Below, piece by piece: positions 5,772 through 15,300 of a DNA stretch of 17,781 bases. Both the position numbers and the translations under genes were made by a program. Within the stretch, counting starts at the first letter, position 1. Each line of letters begins with the position of its first letter. The stretch lies in contig CAKVGW010000039.1 of assembly GCA_934747325.1 (NCBI GenBank), positions 1 through 17,781 of the forward strand, given 5' to 3'. The notes beneath the pieces were generated by a model that saw only the letters and a list, made by a program, of their open reading frames with translations, had not been told where the DNA came from and did not search any database. This DNA comes from an uncultured Candidatus Melainabacteria bacterium. Its GTDB lineage: Bacteria > Cyanobacteriota > Vampirovibrionia > Gastranaerophilales > Gastranaerophilaceae.

Positions 5772-7094
5772 ATGGAATTAATTCAGAATTTTGTTTCGGC
5801 GCATAATGTGCTGATTTCGGCAGGAATATTAATTCTTGCATATATATTCATTGCGATGGAAAAAATACCAAAAGTTACAATCGCACTTTTAGGTGCAGGT
5901 ATTACCATTGTGTTAGGGCTAGTTAGCCAAATAAAAACAGTTGGCGGAGTTTTAAACCCACACTATTTTATAAACTTCATTGATTTTAACGTTATTTTCT
6001 TACTTGTTTCAATGATGATTATTGTTAATATCACAACAAGAAGTGGCGTGTTTACATATTTGGCAAACGAATTGATGAAGGCTACAAAAGGTCATCCTGT
6101 TTTGATTTTGGCAGCTCTTGGTGTATTCACAGCAGTTGTAAGCGCGTTTTTGGATAACGTAACAACCGTAATTTTGATATTGCCTATTACTTTTGCAATT
6201 GCTAGAAAATTGGATATCGACCCGATTCCGTTCTTGTTAACAGAAGTTTTTGCATCTAATATCGGTGGTACTGCAACATTAATCGGTGACCCACCAAACA
6301 TTATTATTGGTAGTGCTGCCGGATTTAGTTTTATGGATTTCATAAATAATTTAACCGGTGTTATCTCAATAATTTTGTTTACGGTAATTGTGTTCTTATC
6401 AATAATGTTTAAATCAAAACTTCATGCAGATGAAACTAAGATGAAAGAAATTGCAGAAATTGATAACTCAAAAACAATTACGGATAAAAACTTGATGATT
6501 CGTTCAATGCTAGTTTTAGGCTTGGTAATTTTAGGTTTTGTAACGCATGATATTACACATATTGAAACTTGTGTTGCAGCTATGCTTGGTGCGAGCGTAT
6601 TGTTACTGTTTGAGAAACCAACAGATATTTTAAAAGATGTTGAATGGAATACAATTTTCTTCTTTATCGGTTTATTTATTATTATCGGTGGTGTTGAAGC
6701 ATCAGGTGGTATTAAATTAATGGCTGAATGGATTTTGAAAGTTACACAAGGTTCTCAAGAAGCAACTTCAATGCTTATTTTGTGGGGTTCAGGTTTGATT
6801 TCAGGTATTATTGATAATATTCCATATACAGCAACAATGTCACCAATGTTGGTAGAAATTCAAAGAACAATGGGCGAAGTTTATACAACTCCATTGTGGT
6901 GGAGCTTGTCACTAGGTGCTTGCTTAGGTGGTAACTTAACAATTATTGGTGCAGCTGCTAACGTAATTGTTTCAGAAAATGCAGCAAAAGAAGGCCATCC
7001 GATTGCATTTTTAAGATTCATGAAATATGGTGTTGCAGTAGTAATTCTATCATTGCTTATTAGCACAGTTTATTTGAATTTGAGATTTATTTAA
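5772..7094 (+). CDS. ArsB/NhaD-family (P-permease type) ion transporter
   Basis: This 440-residue, very hydrophobic inner-membrane protein has about 11-12 membrane segments in two inverted halves, as in the ion transporter superfamily that holds ArsB, NhaD, the human P protein and SLC13. Diagnostic motifs are present in both halves: DNVTTVILILP at 128-138 and SNIGGTATLIGDPPN at 162-176, then DNIPYTATMSP at 348-358 and GGNLTIIGAAANV at 386-398. Length is full and the substrate-site helices look intact. Substrate cannot be told from sequence: arsenite, sodium/proton exchange and organic anions all occur in this superfamily, and no arsR or arsenate reductase gene is nearby to favour arsenite. 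It ends at a strong terminator. Confidence 0.88.
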   Translation: MELIQNFVSAHNVLISAGILILAYIFIAMEKIPKVTIALLGAGITIVLGLVSQIKTVGGVLNPHYFINFIDFNVIFLLVSMMIIVNITTRSGVFTYLANELMKATKGHPVLILAALGVFTAVVSAFLDNVTTVILILPITFAIARKLDIDPIPFLLTEVFASNIGGTATLIGDPPNIIIGSAAGFSFMDFINNLTGVISIILFTVIVFLSIMFKSKLHADETKMKEIAEIDNSKTITDKNLMIRSMLVLGLVILGFVTHDITHIETCVAAMLGASVLLLFEKPTDILKDVEWNTIFFFIGLFIIIGGVEASGGIKLMAEWILKVTQGSQEATSMLILWGSGLISGIIDNIPYTATMSPMLVEIQRTMGEVYTTPLWWSLSLGACLGGNLTIIGAAANVIVSENAAKEGHPIAFLRFMKYGVAVVILSLLISTVYLNLRFI

Positions 7095-7112
7095 CAAATT
7101 CAGGTTATAACA

Positions 7113-7141
7113 AAAAAGGACGCCCGTAGGGCGTCCTTTTT
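7113..7141 (+). terminator. Strong intrinsic terminator after the transporter gene
   Basis: A 13-bp perfect stem (7113-7125 with 7129-7141) with GGACGCCC as its core and a 3-nt GTA loop ends in a T run. The A run on the other side would also allow minus-strand function, but no minus-strand gene approaches it. It isolates the transporter from the next gene. Confidence 0.93.
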
Positions 7142-7193
7142 GATTGTGAATTTTAATAGTAAACTTTTGTTACGAATTTGGGTGAATGTGAAA

Positions 7194-7221
7194 TTGTCAT
7201 TCAAATTAAGACTTTTAATAT
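7194..7221 (+). promoter_or_regulatory. Candidate sigma-70 promoter of coiled-coil gene
   Basis: TTGTCA (7194-7199) and TAATAT (7216-7221) are 16 bp apart. The expected start near 7228 leaves a leader of about 22 nt that contains the ribosome site AGAGG (7236-7240), 9 nt before ATG 7250. Confidence 0.55.
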
Positions 7222-7249
7222 ATGTAAGATTAAGCAGAGGATATTTATT

Positions 7250-7915
7250 ATGTCAGATGTTTGGAAAATTGCAAAACAAACTAATGCAAGTGATATGTAT
7301 CAAATAACAAAATCTATGTTGCTTGGTTCTGAAATAATGGCTGCAAACAGACTTACAAATATGTGTAACCAAATGTCTTTATCTTACGACCAAATCATAG
7401 ACGACCGGAATGAATACATAACAGAAATTGATGCTCAAATTAATGAAATTGAAACTTTGCAAAAAGAATTAGATGCAAAAATAAAAGAACAGGAAGCTGA
7501 AAGAAATAAAATATTGTCAAATGCAGGAAATGATGGATTATCAGAAGAAGATGAAGCAAAAGTCAATACTATAAACTCTGAAATTGAAGCTTTGAATGGA
7601 GATGCAAATGCTAAAATCGGGAGTATTAGCTCTGATATTAAAGGTAGCAGTTCAAAATTGGAAAGCACTACTTCAAAAGCTGATATTGCGACAGATTACG
7701 GAAATACAGCAGTAGAAAAAGGTACTCCGCTTGCAAATACAAAGGACAAAAGAAAATCTTTCTGGAGAAAGCTTTCCGGTAGTTGGAATAAATCAGCAGA
7801 GAGAGAAGCCGGTAAAAAAGCTGTAGAAGCCGGTAATAATTTGTTAGACCAAGTTGAAACAGTGAAAGCTTCAGAAAAAGAAATTACAAAGAAAACTAAA
7901 AAATATAATCAATAA
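7250..7915 (+). CDS. Coiled-coil protein of unknown function
   Basis: The product is 221 residues starting MSDVWKIAKQ. The frame is open from 7178, but ATG 7250 has the ribosome site (AGAGG, 9 nt) and the promoter lies between the two, so 7250 is preferred. No signal peptide or membrane segment is seen. Residues about 54-90 and 97-140 are charged heptad-like helices (EIDAQINEIETLQKELDAKIKEQ), with a short acidic break GNDGLSEED. A basic patch with aromatic residues (KRKSFWRKLSGSWNK, 167-181) precedes a final amphipathic helix. The lack of an export signal together with long coiled coils is seen in structural proteins and in some secretion substrates, but no family is recognised and no secretion genes are in the window. 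Confidence 0.75.
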   Translation: MSDVWKIAKQTNASDMYQITKSMLLGSEIMAANRLTNMCNQMSLSYDQIIDDRNEYITEIDAQINEIETLQKELDAKIKEQEAERNKILSNAGNDGLSEEDEAKVNTINSEIEALNGDANAKIGSISSDIKGSSSKLESTTSKADIATDYGNTAVEKGTPLANTKDKRKSFWRKLSGSWNKSAEREAGKKAVEAGNNLLDQVETVKASEKEITKKTKKYNQ

Positions 7916-7984
7916 GTTTAAAAATTTAAAATAGCCGTTTCGGGGAATTTTAAAATGCTACGTTAATCTTATGATAAATTTACT

Positions 7985-9553
7985 ATGACAAATGATTTTG
8001 ATTACAGATACGACAGCTGCATTTCTCGTGGGATTTGTTCAATGAATCCTCGCACATCTTCCCTTCAAGAAGTTTTGGCTTTATACTTAAAAGCTTCTGC
8101 ATATTATGCGCTTAAACTTTATGAAAACGATATTGTTGATGAAAGAATCAAGGGAATGATTTTGAATACAATTTCAATTCTTGTTTCTAATCCGCAATTT
8201 TCAGAAACAGATTTTAATGTGCTTACTCATGCTTATAATACAGAACTACCGCGCTTAATTAAAGAATACGAAGAAATGTGCAATGAAAAAGGGACAGAAC
8301 CTGAATATTTGAAAACTGTAATCAAATACAATAAAGAGCTTGATATTATTAATGCAATTCAACTTGGCGAAAAGGAATTTCTAAAGCAAGTAAAAGAGCT
8401 TTCACAAGAAACACAAGATTTATACAGAATACTTTTTGTTATTGCAAAAAGTATTTGCATTAACGTTCTAGATTTAGAAACTTTTGATATTGATTCTAAA
8501 GACGGATATTTGATGATTTTAAAAATATTAAATTCTTTGAACATAGAAGAAACAAAAGAAATGGGTTTTAAAGATTTAATAATAGAAGCTGTAGAACTTG
8601 ATAATAAACTTATGAAGCTTCTCAGAAACTCTCAGGAAAAACGTTACGGAAAACAACGCGTAAATGACGTATCTTATACAACAACTCCTGCAAAGGCTAT
8701 TTTGGTAGTAGGTTCAAATATTCGTGAATTGGAAGATGTTTTAGAAGCGGTAAAGGACAAAAACATTGATGTTTATACTCACGATGAAATGATGATTGCG
8801 CATACTTTTCCAAAATTTAGTGAGTATAAAAATTTAAAAGGACAATATGGTCAGGGAATTGAAAACTGTCTTTTGGATTTTGCAACTTTTCCGGGACCGA
8901 TTATTTTAACTCGTCATTCTCTTTATAATATAGAACATCTTTATAGAGGCTTGCTTTATACTACGGACTTCGCGTCTTCAAAAGGTGTAATTCCCATAAA
9001 GAATAAAGATTTTTCTAATGTTATAAAAGCTGCAGAAGATGCAAAAGGTTTTAAAACCGGCAAACAATGTGAAACTGTTTCAATAGGTTATGATTATCAT
9101 AATTCAATGGGAATTATTGAAGAAAAATTGAGTCAAAAAGATTATTCGCATATTTTTATTATTGGTTTGAATGGTTATACTTTAGAACAACAAACTTATT
9201 TTGACAAATTATTAAAACAAACGCCTGATGATGTTTTGATTATTTCACTTTCTTATTGTACACAAAAAGAGAATGTTGTTTGTTTAAACGCTTGCTTTGA
9301 CGTTTTTGCGACGGTTGAATTTGCAGAAGGTTTGTCTGAAAAATATTCAATACCGATTAGTGTATTTTATCCAAAATGCGACAGACATACGATTTCTCAA
9401 ATGATATATTTGAGAGAAAAATTTGATATTGAAGTTTTTATCGGAAAATGTACACCAATTATCCTTAATCCAAATCTTATAAATACTTTAAATAGTGTGT
9501 TTAAAATACAGGAACTTACTTCTGTAAAAAAAGATTTGAGCAAAATTTTATAA
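7985..9553 (+). CDS. Hybrid-cluster-protein (Hcp/prismane) homologue lacking most cluster ligands
   Basis: The 522-residue length and segment order match hybrid cluster protein, a cytoplasmic hydroxylamine/NO reductase of anaerobes. VYTHDEMMIAH (263-273), YGQGIENCLLDFATFPGPIILT (288-309) and the C-terminal part align well with E. coli Hcp. Comparison from memory shows the N-terminal CxxC is absent, leaving only C12 and C18. The hybrid-cluster His is N245, Glu268 is kept, the first cluster Cys is S312, the persulfide Cys is N396, C425 and C437 probably remain, and the last Glu is in a PKCDR context (C465/D466). An in-frame stop at 7964 and no other start codon exclude a longer N-terminus. The hybrid cluster probably cannot form as in Hcp. 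The frame is otherwise intact, so it is a conserved paralogue rather than a decaying gene. Confidence 0.8.
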   Translation: MTNDFDYRYDSCISRGICSMNPRTSSLQEVLALYLKASAYYALKLYENDIVDERIKGMILNTISILVSNPQFSETDFNVLTHAYNTELPRLIKEYEEMCNEKGTEPEYLKTVIKYNKELDIINAIQLGEKEFLKQVKELSQETQDLYRILFVIAKSICINVLDLETFDIDSKDGYLMILKILNSLNIEETKEMGFKDLIIEAVELDNKLMKLLRNSQEKRYGKQRVNDVSYTTTPAKAILVVGSNIRELEDVLEAVKDKNIDVYTHDEMMIAHTFPKFSEYKNLKGQYGQGIENCLLDFATFPGPIILTRHSLYNIEHLYRGLLYTTDFASSKGVIPIKNKDFSNVIKAAEDAKGFKTGKQCETVSIGYDYHNSMGIIEEKLSQKDYSHIFIIGLNGYTLEQQTYFDKLLKQTPDDVLIISLSYCTQKENVVCLNACFDVFATVEFAEGLSEKYSIPISVFYPKCDRHTISQMIYLREKFDIEVFIGKCTPIILNPNLINTLNSVFKIQELTSVKKDLSKIL

Positions 9554-9569
9554 ATTTCATCTAAAAAAA

Positions 9570-9596
9570 TGAACATAAATATTTTCTTGTCGTATA
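9570..9596 (+). promoter_or_regulatory. ECF-like promoter before the efflux operon
   Basis: TGAAC (9570-9574) and CGTATA (9591-9596) are 16 nt apart. This mirrors the element in front of the anti-sigma operon (TGAAC, 17 nt, CGTTATA). A TATAAT overlaps at 9595-9600 but has no -35 partner, so either sigma factor might be used. Confidence 0.45.
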
Positions 9597-9640
9597 TAAT
9601 GTAGAAGTATAATTGTGTTTAAAAATAAACAGATGAATTT

Positions 9641-11185
9641 ATGAAAATTAAAATAAAGCTTGTTATAGTCGCATTATGTTTGAGCTTGAGTCTTCAAGCA
9701 GGCGCGATACAAAATATAAAAATTGAACAAAATTCTGATTTGGGATTGAATGATTGTATAAAAATCGCGCTCAATAACAGTCCTGTAATCAAAAAATATA
9801 TCTTAAATCTTGATGTTGCAAAATCTACGGTCGGAGTTGCAAAATCGGCATATTTTCCGAGTATAAGCTTGGGTGCAGGGTATAAACAGGGCTTTGGCGA
9901 AAGAAGTCATAATTTTGGCAGTTATCAAACAAGAACGCTTCCGGGGTTTGATGCTTCTTTATCACAACTTTTGTGGAATTTTGGTAAAACTGACGCGAAT
10001 ATTAGAATGGAAAAATTTAACAAAATTGCAGCAGAATTTGATTTTGATGAAATGGTTTTGACAACAATTTATAATGTGAAACTTCAATACTATGGAGTTT
10101 TGGCGGCAAAATCTTTGATGGAGGTTGAGCGTTTAAATGTTCAGATTAACGAACGAAACTATCAAAGGACGCTTGCTTATTTTGACGAGGGTTTGAAATC
10201 TAAAATTGATTTAGTTAATGCAGAAGTTAATTTGAGTGATTCAAAAATAGCACTCGTTAAAGCTGAAAATACTTATAAAAACGCAATCGTAAGTTTGAAT
10301 AATTCCATGTATGTAGCTTATGCACCAAGTTATAGTATAAAAAATACAGAAACTTTTAACCTTGGCAATCCTTATGTGCCGATGAGTTTGACAAATATTG
10401 AAAACTACAAAAAGCTTCTTACTTTGCCAGATGATGTTTCAAGCGCGACTTACGCAGTAAAAGCCGAGAAAGCGGATTTTTTGAAGAATTATGTTTTCCA
10501 AAAATATCCTTATACATTTGAAAAATCAGTTAGCATTGCAAAAGAAAATCGTCCTGATTTGAAAGCTCTTAATGCGACGGTTAAAGCAATGCGACAATAC
10601 GTTTTACTTACTAAGCGTCAATATTTGCCTGATTTAAAAGGTGGAGTGGGTTATAGTTACGCAAATAATCGTAATTATGCTGATAGTGGAATGAATGTTT
10701 CCGTGAATTTGAATACAACATTTAATATGATGCAAGTTAAGCACGAAGTTGATATTGCAAATTCTCAACTCAATCTTGCGAAAACTGAAGTGGAATTACT
10801 TAATCAAAATTTGTATTTTGATATCCAAAGTGCTTATGTTGATATGATTCAACTTGAAAAACAAATTCCGCTACTTGAAACAAAAGTACGTCAAACTTTA
10901 GAAAATCTGGAACTTGCGGATGGACGTTACAGCGTTGGTTTGGGTGATTATATTCAATTACAGGATGCGAGAGTAAATTATAATAATGCTCAAAGTTCTT
11001 ATGTTCAGGCGGTTTATAATTATAATGTAGCGAGGGCAACGCTTGAAAGAGAAATTGCACTTCCGCAAGAGGAGACTTTGACGGTAGAAGATGTTAAAGA
11101 TTTTCAAAAGGATTTAAAGAAGCAAGAAAAAAATAAATTAACAGTTAAAAATAATCAAAAGAATTCCAAAAAGGATAACGTATGA
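9641..11185 (+). CDS. TolC-family outer-membrane efflux protein
   Basis: This 514-residue protein has a signal peptide (residues 1-22, cleavage near LQAGA) and two outer-membrane-efflux-protein repeats, at about 33-225 and 296-490, each with long amphipathic helices that form the periplasmic tunnel and strands such as YFPSISLGAGYKQG (71-84) for the barrel. It forms the trimeric exit duct for tripartite efflux or type I secretion. Between the repeats is a linker of about 70 residues, longer than usual. The C-terminal ~30 residues are lysine- and asparagine-rich (KDLKKQEKNKLTVKNNQKN), a tail of a kind often seen after the second repeat. Its stop overlaps the start of the adaptor gene by 4 bp, so the two are coupled. 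Confidence 0.9.
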   Translation: MKIKIKLVIVALCLSLSLQAGAIQNIKIEQNSDLGLNDCIKIALNNSPVIKKYILNLDVAKSTVGVAKSAYFPSISLGAGYKQGFGERSHNFGSYQTRTLPGFDASLSQLLWNFGKTDANIRMEKFNKIAAEFDFDEMVLTTIYNVKLQYYGVLAAKSLMEVERLNVQINERNYQRTLAYFDEGLKSKIDLVNAEVNLSDSKIALVKAENTYKNAIVSLNNSMYVAYAPSYSIKNTETFNLGNPYVPMSLTNIENYKKLLTLPDDVSSATYAVKAEKADFLKNYVFQKYPYTFEKSVSIAKENRPDLKALNATVKAMRQYVLLTKRQYLPDLKGGVGYSYANNRNYADSGMNVSVNLNTTFNMMQVKHEVDIANSQLNLAKTEVELLNQNLYFDIQSAYVDMIQLEKQIPLLETKVRQTLENLELADGRYSVGLGDYIQLQDARVNYNNAQSSYVQAVYNYNVARATLEREIALPQEETLTVEDVKDFQKDLKKQEKNKLTVKNNQKNSKKDNV

Positions 11186-12354
11186 AGATTTTAGATAAAA
11201 TTAAAACGATAAAGAAAAGATATATAACGGCAGTAATTGTGACCATTTTTATTGTGTTTACGGTGATTTCCGGCATGATGAAAAACAAAGTCGAATATGA
11301 AACTGCGCCGATTGAAAGACGAACAATTACTCAAGTAGTTGAAGCTTCAGGTACAATTAACCCTGTAAACACAGTATCAGTCGGTTCTACGGTTTCAGGA
11401 TTGATTAGCGCGATTTATGTAGATTTCAACTCTGTTGTTAAAAAAGGTCAGTTGCTTGCAGAAATTGACCCTAGAACTTTCCAAGCGACCGTTGACCAAA
11501 ATTTGGCGTCTGTTAATTCTGCACAAGCGGATTTAGCTAATAAACAAGCTGCTTATGAGATGAGTGCAAAAACTCTTCGACGTTACAAAAATCTTTATGC
11601 GAGAAGTTTTGTTCCAAAATCAGAACTTGACCAAGCAGAAGCGGATTATAAAGCAGATTTGGCACAAGTAAACGCAGCAAGAGCAAAGATTACACAGGCA
11701 AGAGCGCAATATAATCAGTCTTTGGTTAACTTGAATTATACAAAAATCACTGCGCCTGTTGATGGTATGATTATTTCTCGTGAAATAGACTTGGGACAGC
11801 CGGTTGCTGCAAGCTTCCAGGCTCCTGAATTATTTACAATAGCGCAAGATTTAGAGAAAATGCAAATTGAAGTAAATGTTTCGGAAGCTGATATCGGCGA
11901 GGTTAAAGACGGACAGGATGTAACTTATACGCTTGACGGATATCCGAACAGCGAATTTTATGGAAAAGTTACACAAGTTAGAATTTCACCGACTACGGTT
12001 TCAAATGTTGTAACTTATTCTGTAATTGTAACTGTTGATAACAGTGATTTAAAGCTTAAACCGGGGATGACTGCGAATGTTTCAATTATAACTGCTAAAA
12101 ACGAAAATGTTCTTTGCGTTCCGAATATTGCTTTAAAATTTACTCCTAAAACTGACGGTCAAAAATATAAGACTCAGGGACTTTGGATTAAGGATGGTTT
12201 GAAGCTTGCAAGAATTGATATTAAAACCGGTGCGAGCGATGATTCATATACCGAAGTTATCGGCGATAATATAAAAGAAGGTGAAAAAGTTCTTGTCGGT
12301 ATCAAAGGCGGCGGAAAGAAGAAATCAAACGACGCCCCACCACCAAGAATGTAA
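11182..12354 (+). CDS. MacA/HlyD-family periplasmic adaptor (membrane fusion protein)
   Basis: The 390-residue protein bridges an inner-membrane pump to TolC. A single N-terminal membrane anchor (about 14-32) is followed by the two halves of the lipoyl domain (VSVGSTVSGLISAIYVDFNSVVKKGQ at 65-90 and TKITAPVDGMIISREIDLGQPV at 187-208). Between them is a coiled-coil hairpin (about 100-183, rich in Ala, Gln, Asn), then a beta-barrel and membrane-proximal domain (from about 225, KLKPGMTANV at 291-300). The order and motifs are most like MacA. No macB ATPase/permease or RND pump gene follows; the next gene is convergent and starts 6 bp away. The pump must be encoded elsewhere. Overlap with tolC is ATGA at 11182-11185. 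Confidence 0.9.
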   Translation: MKILDKIKTIKKRYITAVIVTIFIVFTVISGMMKNKVEYETAPIERRTITQVVEASGTINPVNTVSVGSTVSGLISAIYVDFNSVVKKGQLLAEIDPRTFQATVDQNLASVNSAQADLANKQAAYEMSAKTLRRYKNLYARSFVPKSELDQAEADYKADLAQVNAARAKITQARAQYNQSLVNLNYTKITAPVDGMIISREIDLGQPVAASFQAPELFTIAQDLEKMQIEVNVSEADIGEVKDGQDVTYTLDGYPNSEFYGKVTQVRISPTTVSNVVTYSVIVTVDNSDLKLKPGMTANVSIITAKNENVLCVPNIALKFTPKTDGQKYKTQGLWIKDGLKLARIDIKTGASDDSYTEVIGDNIKEGEKVLVGIKGGGKKKSNDAPPPRM

Positions 12355-12360
12355 TAAGCA

Positions 12361-15300
12361 TTAATCACCAAAGACAATAAACGGTAAGTCACGTTCTTTT
12401 GCATATTCTTTTAAGAAATGTGTTTTATTATCTACATTATTTAAGAAATCAATAGGCTGTCCGACTTTATCAGACTCACTGTAAGCAAAGACACCCATTA
12501 CTTGTGGGTTAGAACCGTACATTTCATTGTACTCTCTATTGCCTTTTCTTACATTTGAATTTATTGTTGCAAATTTTTGTATGATTTTTTCTCGGATTTC
12601 TGCAGGTTCAATTTCTAACATGGATTTATTTTCATTCTCTTTTACAAATTGAACATATTCAGCATCGCTCATGCCGGTTGCTTCTTTTACCAAGTTTGAA
12701 ATATACAATCTGTCGGATTCTCTTGCTCCGCCAAAGATATAACGGTCTTTAAATTCTTGAATATTTTTACCGCAGCCTGAACCTGAATCTGTATTACCAC
12801 CGCCATATACATATTTCGTAGGAATATCCAGCAATACACCTTGAGATCTAAAGAATCTGTATTTGCTTTCAGGACGTTCTGCGTAGCTTACTGATAACAA
12901 TGCGTCAGAATCTACAAGTGAGAATGCATCAAATTTTGCTAATTGGTTTGAATGATCTAAACCATGAACAAAGAAGTGAATGTTACCTGTTTCAACATCT
13001 GTTTCTGCTCCATTATTATTAAGACCTTTGGCTTTTACACCTTTAGCTGATGTGCCTTTAGGGAAACCAATTGCTTCCCAGCTTTCGTCTGTCATTTCGT
13101 TGAATTTAATAACAACAACACCATCTTTATCCTGATAAACACCTTTTAAGTTAGTACTGCCATCAGCGTTTACTGTTGTAATAGCTTGTTTCATTCTGCT
13201 TGCTTGTGGAAATTTTGTAACAGGCAAAATTGGTTGAGATTTTTGCAATTCTTTTTGATATTCTTTAATTTTTGCAACATAAACATCCGCAGACTCTCCA
13301 AAACTGCGAACATTACCGTTAAAATCAACTCTTGATTTGCCAACCTTTGTATCGTGGAAAGAATCATCAGCTTTTACTGCTCTTAAATCTGCATGTGTAA
13401 ATATTTCTGCCATATCAACAAGATTATCTTGTTGCAAATCAAAAGCAACTGATTGCAAACGTTTTGTTAATTCACCTTCTGATTTAGAAGTATTAACAAA
13501 ATTTAACCATTCATGGTATTTGCAAATTTTATATAGTTTTGTTTCTTCTTCAGAAGTCAAATTAAATTTCTTAGAAATAAAGAATACATCAAATGCTCCG
13601 TTTTCAGCATGATAACCATCAGGATGCCCTTCTGCCTTAGTTATATCATGCATTAAAGATGCTAGTAGCATAACTTTTTTATCAGATTCATTTAGTTTTA
13701 CAAATTTAGGGTCTTGTGAAATTTTTTGCATAACTTTTAGAGAATGTTTCATTACATCATAATCATGAGCACCACGAGTGCCGTTATTACCATGTTGGGC
13801 TTTGCCAATCATAGTTCGGATTTCAGGCAAAACTTCAACAATTTCATTTAAGAATTGTTCAACTTGTGGATTTTCACATTTGATTCTATTGTTTTTAGAA
13901 AATTTAACAACGTCATTTCTCAAGCTTTCTACAACTGCTTTTGTTTTAACATCACTGATTTCAGCCAACTTATGACCATTATTTAGATTTACGGGATAAC
14001 CATATAATGTGTAACCTGTTTTGTTTGTATCGTTTTTAAGTAGTTCAAAGCCGTAATAGTCAAAAACTTTTTGTCTTTCAGTTTCCGACAAATCTTTAGT
14101 TTTTTCAAGAACAGTATTGATAAAATCTTCTCTTGAGTATTCTTGAGAAATGCTAAATTTTGTAAAATCTTTATCAGAAATTTGTGCAAGAGAATTTGCC
14201 AATTTTTTAGTTGAAGTATTGGTGTTTTTAATTTGTTCTGTACTCAATTTATTAGTTTCAATACCTAACGAACGAACAAGTGATGGTAATAGTTCACAAT
14301 ATTCTTCTTGGTTTCTAGGAATAAGTGGTGCCTTTTCTTTTAATTTATCGCTAATTCCAAATAAGTCAGTATTACAAGATACAAGAGTTTTTAAAATAGA
14401 ACGTTTCTGAGAAAGCGGAATTTCGTTAATATTTTCGTTGCCAATTAGTCCTGATAATTGAGAAGCAATGACAATGTCATTAGCTTCCCAATTGGCAAAT
14501 TCTGCTTTTCCTACTTTTTGTTCTAATGATTTATATTGCTCAACTGTGATTTCATTATATTTCTCTATTAAAATAGAAAGATGTTGAGGGGCTATATCAT
14601 ATTTTTTATAGTTTAAGCATAAATCGATAGCATATTGAGAATTATCAGCATCTGTGATTTGGAGAATTTCAATAATATCTTTTTTCTCAATACCATTCTT
14701 TAAACTTTTATAGATATCGCATCTCGCATCAAAAGTCTCTTTAGGCTTGCGGTCAAAAGGGTCTCTTAACAAATCATTAATGTTTTCTAATTTAAAATCA
14801 TTATCATTTAATAATAATTTTGCAAGTTTAATATTTTTATCTTTTATATATTCTGCGGTTGTTCCAATTTCAGAAATTTCTTCTGATTTATTTTTAATTA
14901 ATTTTAACATTTCGATATCCACATTAGAACATAAAATTGAAGGTAAAGAACCTTTGTCCCAACCATCTTTTATTTTTAAACTTTTAATAAAATCAATTTT
15001 TTCATTAGAAAAGCCGGATAATAATAAGTCAGCAAAATCTTTCTCACCCATAAATAATTTTTGGGGTCTAACTATTTCTGAAATATATTTAAAATCACTT
15101 TTTTCAATCTTTTTCAAATTATTTAAAATAGTTGTTAATACTTCTTTTGAATTTATATTTTTGTAGAAACTTATATTACCTAAATAAGTTACAATAGCTT
15201 CAAAATGTTCTTTAAATTCCGGATGTTTTTCAAGAAAAGCACCGGCTTCTTCTAAGAATTTTTCTTGAAATTCATTTTCTGTATATTCAATAAAATGTTT

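Noticed and set aside
5772..7094. Arsenite-specific ArsB
   Set aside because: The family motifs fit, but no arsenic-resistance genes are adjacent and substrate cannot be told within this superfamily.
7178..7249. Upstream start for the coiled-coil gene
   Set aside because: ATG 7250 has a Shine-Dalgarno sequence and the promoter lies within the extension.
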